Source: Cepaea nemoralis | Taxonomy: Eukaryota > Mollusca > Gastropoda > Stylommatophora > Helicidae | Direction of reading: 5' to 3' | Assembly (NCBI GenBank): GCA_014155875.1 | Contig: JACEFZ010012658.1 | Coordinates: 62,001-126,000, forward strand | Length of the DNA stretch: 64,000 nucleotides | Shown here: piece by piece, positions 57,514-64,000 of the stretch | Layout: every line of letters begins with the position of its first letter | Position numbering within the stretch: the stretch's first letter is position 1 | Notes under the pieces: generated by a model | Told to the model about the DNA's origin: nothing | The model's database searches: none | Seen by the model: only the letters and a program-made list of their open reading frames with translations | Translations under genes and position numbers: made by a program

Positions 57514-57984
57514 CAGAGCTGTGATATATGCGTGACATTATTTGATGCCCACAGCTGTGATATATGCGTGACATTATTTGATGCCCACAGCTGTGATATA
57601 CGCGTGACATTGTTTGATGTCCACAGCTGTGATATACGCGTGACATTGTTTGATGTCCACAGCTGTGATATACGCGTGACATTGTTTGATGTCCACAGCT
57701 GTGATATACGCGTGACATTGTTTGATGTCCACAGCTGTGATATACGCGTGACATTGTTTGATGTCCACAGCTGTGATATACGCTGTGACATTGTTTGATG
57801 CACACAGTTGTGATATACGCGTGACATTGTTTGATGCCCACAGCTGTGATATACGTGTGACATTGTTTGATGCCCACAGATGTGATATACGCGTGACATT
57901 GTTTGATGCCCACAGCTGTGATATACGCGTGACATTGTTTGATGTCCGACGGCTGTGATATATGCGTGACAGAGTCTGATGCCG
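57514..57984. repeat. 36-bp minisatellite, about 13 copies
   Basis: The unit reads GTGACATTGTTTGATG.CCACAGCTGTGATATACGC (in pieces GTGACATTGTTTGATG and CACAGCTGTGATATACGC). Central units are almost identical; outer ones carry ATGCGTGACATTATT or GTCCGACGG variants. Because 36 is a multiple of three, long open frames exist on both strands, but they look like repeat artefacts. Confidence 0.9.
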
Positions 57985-58039
57985 ACGGCTGTGCATCTGT
58001 GGGATATTGACTCCCATTGTTGTTATGTCTGCGTGACAA

Positions 58040-58434
58040 TCATTTGAAAGTTGTGAATGTTCACCTTGAGATTGCTCGCTATAAGGATGTTCTACCTGAC
58101 CTATTGAACGTCGTCGTAGTAGTGGAGACAAACTAAATGGCCTTGTAAGTTCTTCTATTCCAGTTAGTACAATATGTCATTATCGTTTTGACCTGAATCT
58201 CACCCCAACGTTCTAAGGTGGAATAACCCCCTACATGAGAACAACATTTTATCGCACCGTAACGACTAGTAACTAATATGAAAACAGCATTTCGTCGCAT
58301 CCTGAGAACAAGTAATTAATATGAAAACAGCATTTCGCCACACCGTGACAACGAGTAACCAATTCCATCTTACCATGGCCAGACTTTTCAGATGTTAAAG
58401 CAAAATACATTTTATTTACCATACTTTGAATAAC
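58040..58434. other. Spacer with a 50-bp tandem repeat
   Basis: Three loosely similar blocks at about 58230-58365, each with GAAAACAGCATTTCG.C.CA.C.TGA-like sequence followed by AGTAA. No gene is seen. Confidence 0.5.
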
Positions 58435-59834
58435 TTAACTCCGTTTTTCAGCTTTGAGATTCCATTTGAATACTGCTTTATTGTCAAAATAATGTTTCGC
58501 CTCAAGTTCATCGTAGGTCACATCGGGGTAACTGCCTCGTTTCGTTGCCAAACAGATCTTAGCGGGGAATTTGACTTCTCTAGCTGACGGTTTGGGGCAC
58601 GTCACCCAAGGAAGTGCCCAGACTTGTGTATAGCGCTTGGAGTTGAAGTGAAAAATGAACCCATTGGCTGTAATCCGTGTAGGCCACTCGTGGTGTCCGC
58701 CGCTGTCTCCCTCTGTAATACATACATGGACTTTGAGTTGTCTTTCTGCACCGAAACTAATACTAAGCCGTGCCTTCCAAGAATGTGTGCCCGGATGCAA
58801 AAACGGACTCATATACGATATATTTGAGTAGCCATAAGTAGCAATGTCAGGTATATTAAAACCCTCCCAATGAACGCGTTTGAAAACTTGTGAATTTGCC
58901 AGATCTCTTCCGCCACTTGTAGAATAACCATCTCTTTCACCTTCACTGCCACTTTCGCAATTGTCATCGGCTGCCAGGTTGTCCATACTATAACTCAGAA
59001 AATTGTTTCGCTTTATTTGATCAGAAATAGCCTTTGCATAAAATCCTGTGGCTTTGGTAGGTGTATCGTTTAAAGACGACACATCTTTGCATTCAACAAT
59101 CTCACAGTCCGGTATAGGGGAATCCAATATGTAGGATATTTCCACATAGTCAGATCCGCTACCCTTCTCATTCAGGGCGCGAAGGTAAAGTATGATTTGC
59201 CCCTTCACATTTTTCTTCATCATTAGAAGTATGTCCAGCACTATCTTCAGCCTTTGAATGTTGCCACAGGGTCTCCTCCACGTGCCAATTATATACTTCA
59301 CCCGGAAGAGAATCTTGCTGTTTCTCTTGCTGGATTTCATTCTGTGCCCGACGGCCGATGTAACCAGCCCCTGGCAACAATTCCCTGTCAACCATGTTAT
59401 CCTTCATGTTATCAATGCCCGAACTATATCTATCTTTGTTTCCAGATTCCTGATTTAAATCAACCGTAGCTATTTGCTGCAACCCAGCAGAAGAAAGGGC
59501 GCTGGCCTCATATTTGTTAAACCTATCGTCAATCATCTTTCCCAAGTTTTGATTCATTATTTCCAGTTCTTGCATGAAGTAGAGTTTTAAAGAACTCGTG
59601 TGAGTCTCCACAGTGTTGGTGACATGCTGGCAAAGTATTTCAAATCGATGCTTGTATTCCTCTGCCGTCTGGTTGATCGTGTTATGCACCTCCTGCCACA
59701 TGTGTTGTTGTTGTTCGGCTGTGCTTATCTAGCAGAGCCTGGAACGCCGAGTGGAGTTCTTGTTTGTGTGTGTCTGTACCTTGTTGCACCTGATGCCCTA
59801 ACTTGTCACTCGTGCAGCTCTGACCTGTTTCATT
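58435..59834 (-). pseudogene. Exon of a TRAF/MATH-like protein, twice frameshifted
   Basis: On minus a good splice acceptor (TTTTTTCAGG and TTTTACAG, about 59835-59850) precedes NETGQSCTSDKLGHQV. The reading passes through three frames: 59834 to about 59705, 59701 to about 59200, and 59391 to 58435. The middle part is coiled-coil-like (NQTAEEYKHRFEILCQHV, QELEIMNQNLGKMIDDRF). The last about 150 residues look like a TRAF/MATH domain: SPFLHPGTHSWKARLSISF, EGDSGGHHEWPTRITANGF, HYFDNKAVFKWNL, and a stop at 58435-58437. TRAF-like proteins bind receptor tails in immune and stress signalling. It may be a host gene's last exon with errors or a pseudogene. No typical retroelement motif is present. Confidence 0.55.
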
Positions 59835-60440
59835 CTGTAAAACCTGAAAAAATAATAAATTATTACGTCATCAATACATTTAGAACACCGTCAGCCATCG
59901 TCGGTGATTTGGGTTATTTAGTTGCATCCGTGTTTCAGTTTCTTTACTTTACTATCCTCGTAATTTAAATTATGTTATTGCATAGACAGACTTTTCCATC
60001 AATATTACCCTGGTAGACATGCGTCTGTTATTTTACAGACAGAATTATGCATCAATACCACCCTGGTAGATGCATCTGTTATTCTACAGACAGACTTATG
60101 CATCAATGCTGCCTTGTAGGTAGGCATATTTTATTCTACAGACAGACTTATCTATCAATACTTCTCTGGTAACTACTGAATGTAAACTTGCCAATGGATC
60201 ACAAACAGCCTGCCCCTCCCCTAGCAGGCAGGCTCTACTAGGGTTACCGGCTAGTTCCTGCCTTTAAATCAAACCAACTATGGAAAATAAAAAAGAATTA
60301 TCGCCGAAGTACGTGCCTTGTGCTCGATACCTTTGACAACAGACAGCGGGGAGAAAATTAAGTGGAGGAGAAGAGATAGGGGAGAGGAGGGAGAAAAGGG
60401 CTGGAGCCAGAAGAGGTAGGAGGAAAGCGGAGCGTTTGGG
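59835..60440. repeat. About 58-bp tandem repeat, four copies, plus spacer
   Basis: At about 59982-60175 the block ACAGACAGACTTATGCATCA with CCTGGTAGA..TGTTATT is repeated roughly four times with divergence. 60176-60440 is purine-rich and without a gene; it may include 5' UTR of the following LINE. Confidence 0.6.
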
Positions 60441-60448
60441 GCTAAAAA

Positions 60449-61187
60449 ATGTACGGATTTGAGTATTGGAATTGTCGTAGTGCAAAGCAACAAGGACCAA
60501 TATTGGAGAAATTGGTCTACGATTTTGATGTCATTATGTTACAAGAAATGAAGACAAACTCTTTTAAGTGCCCTGGCTATACAAGTTACATTAACCCAAC
60601 AGGCCAGGGAAGACATGGGCAGGCTCTGGTGGTCAAGGATGGTTTATAACATTCGATACTGGATATGAGTGGGTGGGGTCAGGAAAGTAAAGAGGTGCAG
60701 GGAATGCAGATAAAAATGTGACGATACAGCTGGAACCTAATAAAATATATATGTAAATGGGGAATCTTGCATAAGCAGAGAGAAGTGGGACTGGTTGAAG
60801 GGTTCGGCGGATACCCTTGGTACCTGATATCTGATATGTGGGAAATGCAATGCCCGCGCCAAGGGGTGGGACAGATCGGGAGAGAACAGACATGGTACTG
60901 CTCTTGCTGAGGCCTTGCTTGAGACGGATGTTGTCTGTTTAAATGACGGGACAGCAATCAGGCTAGCAATGAGACCGGGGGACCCTGATACGGCCATCGA
61001 CCTGGCACTTGTATCCCAAGAGGCGGCATCAGACATAAAATGGAGTGTCCTTGGGGACCATGTAAGCGACCACCTCCCCCGTTCTGTGCTGATACATAAG
61101 ACCAACACACTCAGGGCTATAAGAAACCATAGGGCATTCAGTTATGATTGTGACCACTCTTCGCTCTTGGGGCGCCTTAGATCATAG
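60449..61187 (+). pseudogene. LINE endonuclease, decayed
   Basis: GFEYWNCRSAKQQGPILE, VIMLQEMKT (catalytic Glu region), QALVVKDGL, then a damaged middle part (60650-60910), then DVVCLNDGTAIRLA, RPGDPDTAIDLALVS and VSDHLPRSVL with the final SDH near 61065. The GDFN motif is not readable. Between 61190 and 61680 a linker is read in fragments (KFWRLHLQMKRQAMPDTHG, QDKGEAFLARFLTQADQQDRA). Confidence 0.65.
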
Positions 61188-61684
61188 GGAAGATCTACAC
61201 CAACAAGAAGAATCTTCACCCAACCACTATGGTGGACACCAGAGGTGGAGAATTCATGGAGGGCAAAGAGGGAGGCCATAGGAATTAGCAGAGGGTGCGA
61301 GGAGCAACCAATTCAGTTGACACAGAATTGGAGGAGGCTGAAAGATATAAAAAAGTAAAGATGCAGGATTTAAAACTCCCGGCAGCAGAGGCAAAAGGGT
61401 GACGTGGGAACAGTTTATCAATAAAGTCGGTGGGGATGTAGACATTGGGTAAATTCTGGAGGCTGCATCTGCAGATGAAGAGACAGGCGATGCCTGATAC
61501 ACATGGTACTGTTTATGATGATAACAACCGACCTATGACAACTGGCCAGGACAAAGGAGAGGCTTTTCTTGCACGATTTTTAACACAGGCGGATCAGCAA
61601 GATAGAGCTATTAAAGATATGCTCATAGAAGTCTTGTCACGGGTCACTAGGAATGAGGACTGTGAGATTAACGGGAGGATGTTA

Positions 61685-62100
61685 GACGGGTACCAATCTC
61701 AAACTTGGACTTTATCCAAATCACACTTTCGCAAAATCAACACCTGCGAGATGAGATGCCTGAGGAGGGCTGCCAACTTAATAATCCGAGACCGAGTAAG
61801 AAATGCTGTTATCAGACAGACAGTGTGATCAACACCTTGTGCCACATTTATTGAAAGACAGAAGATCAAGTGGTTTGGCCATGTCGTTAGAATGCAACAC
61901 CATCAACTACCATCACTGGCCTTACATCAAGGATCATCTGCGACGAGACCTAGAGGACGTCCAAGAAGAAAATGGATTGGCGACATTAAAGACATTGTAC
62001 AATCACACGGAATGACACTATCCAGTGCCGCAAATCGGGCGCTGGAGCGCAAATTAATTGTAATTATTCCTCCCCACAACGCTTGACGGCAGAAGTGGAA

Positions 62101-62156
<56 letters not shown>

Positions 62157-62157
62157 C
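61685..62157 (+). pseudogene. RTE-like LINE 3' fragment with (GAT)n tail
   Basis: Nested in the larger LINE: SQTWTLSKSHFRKINTCEMRCLRRA, then in another frame IKWFGHVVRMQHHQLPSL and RPRGRPRRKWIGDIKDIVQ, a stop, and then about 19 GAT units (62101-62156), the usual tail of RTE-like elements. The host LINE resumes at once with KDTAPGPDGARY. The C-terminal block places it with the LINE type at 50417-53240. Confidence 0.7.
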
Positions 62158-62872
62158 CGAAGTGGGCTAAAGACACAGCGCCAGGCCCAGATGGGGCGAG
62201 GTACACCCATATGAGTAACTTGAATGATGGGGACTTGAGAGAGATGGCTCTTTGTTTTAACCTAAGCATCAATACGGCGGAAATACCCCACGATTGGCTG
62301 CTTAGCTACCTGATCCCACTCCCAAAGCCAGGTAAAGATCACTCCAGACTTAAACTTAATGGATACCGAATCATAACCCTGCAAAACACGTATGGCAAGG
62401 TCCTTGAAAAGATAGTAACAGGCAGGCTCCAGCGACAATTGGAAAGTCGTAATCTGCTTCCCAAAGGGTTCGGGAGTTACCGGCCTGGGAAGGACACCTG
62501 GGCCAATGCTGCAACTTTTGCATTTGATGTCTGCGAGGGCTTCCAGAATAAACAAGAGACAGTGGATGTAGCTCTTCACTGGAGGATGCATATAACAGGG
62601 CCAGGTATGATGGGTTGATATACACACTGTTGGACATCGAAGTCTGAATCGAAGAAGAATCTTGACATTTGCAGATGATGTGCTTGTGTACAGACAGGGC
62701 AGAGGCAGGGCCAGTTTGGCGGAAGGTGGCAGTAAACAGGGTTGCAGAGTGGTGCAACGACGATAGGGGCCGTTATAAACCCAGACACGGCATCGGCTGT
62801 GTGGTACCCCCTGGATAACTGGATCGTCAAGGCAGATGTCCCAGGTATTATGTTAAATGGATGTCCTCTTAG
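62158..62872 (+). pseudogene. LINE RT fragments
   Basis: KDTAPGPDGARYTHMSNL, DWLLSYLIPLPKPGKDH, NGYRIITLQNTYGKVLEKI, GFGSYRPGKDTWANAATFAFDV: RT fingers closely matching the intact LINE. Motifs A and B are lost near 62580-62640. Motif C survives as LTFADDVLVYRQG near 62665-62700, followed by a stop-rich stretch and INPDTASAVWY. The segment ends with the SINE at 62873. Confidence 0.75.
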
Positions 62873-63115
62873 TTTTGTTTCCCCATATCCTATTTACAGG
62901 ACATCGCTGTCAACACTAGCATTTTACCGCTGTTGTTGATGTCTTGACAAGATTACGCTCAGAAGTTTGCCATTGCTTTCTGAACGACCGGCTCACAATA
63001 CCCCCGTAAGTAACCAACGCGATACGATCCGCTACCGAATCTCGCGCAGCTGTGTTCCCCTAAGTGGATATACGGGGTTAGAGAGAAAGTCGTTAAACCT
63101 TTCGCCAGGGAAACC
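62873..63115 (-). mobile_element. SINE family A, full-length copy
   Basis: A 243-bp insertion between perfect 13-bp repeats GATGTCCTCTTAG (62860-62872 and 63116-63128). On minus an A-box-like TGGCGAAAGGT lies at 63097-63107 near the head; the B box is degenerate; the conserved 3' module is at about 62888-62960. The LINE reading joins cleanly across it (LNGCPLSRE), so the boundaries are secure. Confidence 0.85.
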
Positions 63116-64000
63116 GATGTCCTCTTAGTAGAGAGAGTAAATTGAAGTACTTAGGTATCACCTTTGACAGGTGTTTGTCTTTTAAGGATCATGTAGATGG
63201 TTTTGGTAGTGAAGGCTAGTAGGGGACTTAATTCACTGAGGGCGATGGCAGCAACCGGGCTAGATAAGAGGATGCTTTACATACTCTTTCAGCAATTAAT
63301 AATTTATGTCATTGAGTATGGTTCGGGGCTGCTGACAGTATTAAAGAGCCAGCTTGAAAGGTTGGAGCGCATACCTGCTGCCATGCGGTTAATCCTGGGG
63401 TGCACAAAAGACACACCAATTATATACATGAAGCATATCATGGCTCTACCAACAATGACAGATAGGCACATGGTCCTTCAGGCCAAATGGTACCTGAGAG
63501 TTGCTGCAGATAGAGATCACCCCCTGAATGAAGCCATGGATATGGTCAAGGGTCATAGACTAGTCCTGGATGGCACAGCAGAAATATATATACGTCCGAT
63601 GTGTGTTCTGGAGACCATCAATCGTGAAAAATAGTGGGTTGAAGTTCCGAAAGACATGACAGACTGGCACAATGTAATAGTATCACTGGGTCGTGAGTGC
63701 AGAGAATGGGCAGCGGGCCGCACTGAGTTTGAAGTGCAACAACTGATCCAGAGCAACAGACACCAAGGTGACATAGTAATCTACACCGATGGGTCAGTGG
63801 TGATAAACAAACGTAGTGGTTTGGGTTTTATTGCGAAGGCTAATGGACGAGTCTTGAAAAAGGAGTGTGGCGTATGAGACTACGACCTCCAGCATGAGAA
63901 TGGAGGTGGAAGCAATAACAGCGGCATTCTGTTGGTTAGAGGAGACTACTGCAACACACACTGTATTCATTACGGATTCAAAGAGTATGCTTAGTAAGTT
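63116..64000 (+). pseudogene. LINE RT C-terminus and RNase H start, cut by window edge
   Basis: KLKYLGITFDRCLSFKDHV, VVKASRGLNSLRAMAATG, YVIEYGSGLL, AMRLILGCTKDTP, then a TAG at 63632-63634, and WVEVPKDMTDW. RNase H begins with IVIYTDGSVV (first Asp, near 63775); a stop follows at 63875-63877. After a shift MRMEVEAITAAF (Glu, near 63900) and VFITDSKSML (Asp, near 63970) are read. The remainder lies outside the window. Confidence 0.75.

Larger units (their letters stand above)
60449..64000 (+). mobile_element. RNase H-bearing LINE, decayed, related to the intact one; runs off the edge
   Basis: Same domain order and many shared motifs with 28840-32454: YWNCRSAKQQGPILE against YWNCASVKQRGSILE; RPGDPDTAIDLALVS against RPGDEDSAIDLALVS; LIPLPKPGKDH; YTDGSVV. 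It is broken by many stops, by an RTE-like LINE fragment (61685-62157) and by a SINE (62873-63115), and part of the RT core is deleted near 62600-62640. The element continues past position 64000. Confidence 0.8.

Noticed and set aside
57452..58131. Open frames of 140-195 codons with 12-residue periodicity
   Set aside because: They follow from a 36-bp tandem repeat whose length is a multiple of three; no flanking gene structure was seen.

Overview
The window looks like intergenic DNA from an invertebrate animal, most plausibly a mollusc or another lophotrochozoan. That is an inference from the mix of elements: Tx1/L1-like, RTE-like, CR1/Jockey-like and RNase H-bearing LINEs, a Ty3/Gypsy element with the integrase-first pol order, hAT and mariner remnants, tRNA-like SINEs and many microsatellites. 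No bacterial signature was seen. Almost all recognisable coding sequence belongs to transposable elements. The only candidate host gene is a frameshifted exon with a TRAF/MATH-like C-terminus on the minus strand near 58.4-59.8 kb.

Layout, 0-18 kb: a leader/LTR-like stretch (1 to about 1700); a 3'-truncated Tx1-like LINE on minus (1862-3812); a decayed RTE-like LINE on plus (about 4133-7930); a 5'-truncated Tx1-like LINE on plus (8573 to about 11880); and a complete but gag-only LTR retrotransposon on minus (12207-18238). That LTR element has 5-bp target duplications and two LTRs of about 635 bp.

18-33 kb: two zinc-knuckle LINE ORF1 copies on plus (18867-20430, and 20719-24733). The second appears split by a 5'-truncated CR1/Jockey-like LINE on minus (20986-23716). 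A broken hAT element (25555 to about 27725) carries a SINE. Next comes an apparently complete RNase H-bearing LINE on minus (28815-32687) with an uninterrupted 1204-codon ORF and an 11-bp target duplication.

34.5-43 kb: a full-length, young Ty3/Gypsy-type LTR retrotransposon (34573-42955; near-identical LTRs; TSD GTGAC). Its pol order is protease, integrase, reverse transcriptase, RNase H, as in the Gmr1 group.

43-64 kb: LINE 3' fragments, two of them head to head; a 560-bp insertion with a 12-bp TSD and a hammerhead ribozyme motif (46685-47244); a further LINE (about 50417-53240) hit by two different SINE-like insertions; a deleted mariner; a tRNA-like SINE; a 50-60 bp satellite; a 36-bp minisatellite; the TRAF-like exon; and a decayed LINE related to the intact one, which runs off the right edge and carries two nested insertions with clear boundaries.

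The genes do not form a pathway. The unifying theme is nested insertion. Autonomous elements (the LINE at 28815-32687, and formerly the LTR element at 34573-42955) sit beside non-autonomous relatives (the gag-only LTR element, ORF1-only LINE, SINEs and hammerhead element) that probably depended on such machinery in trans.
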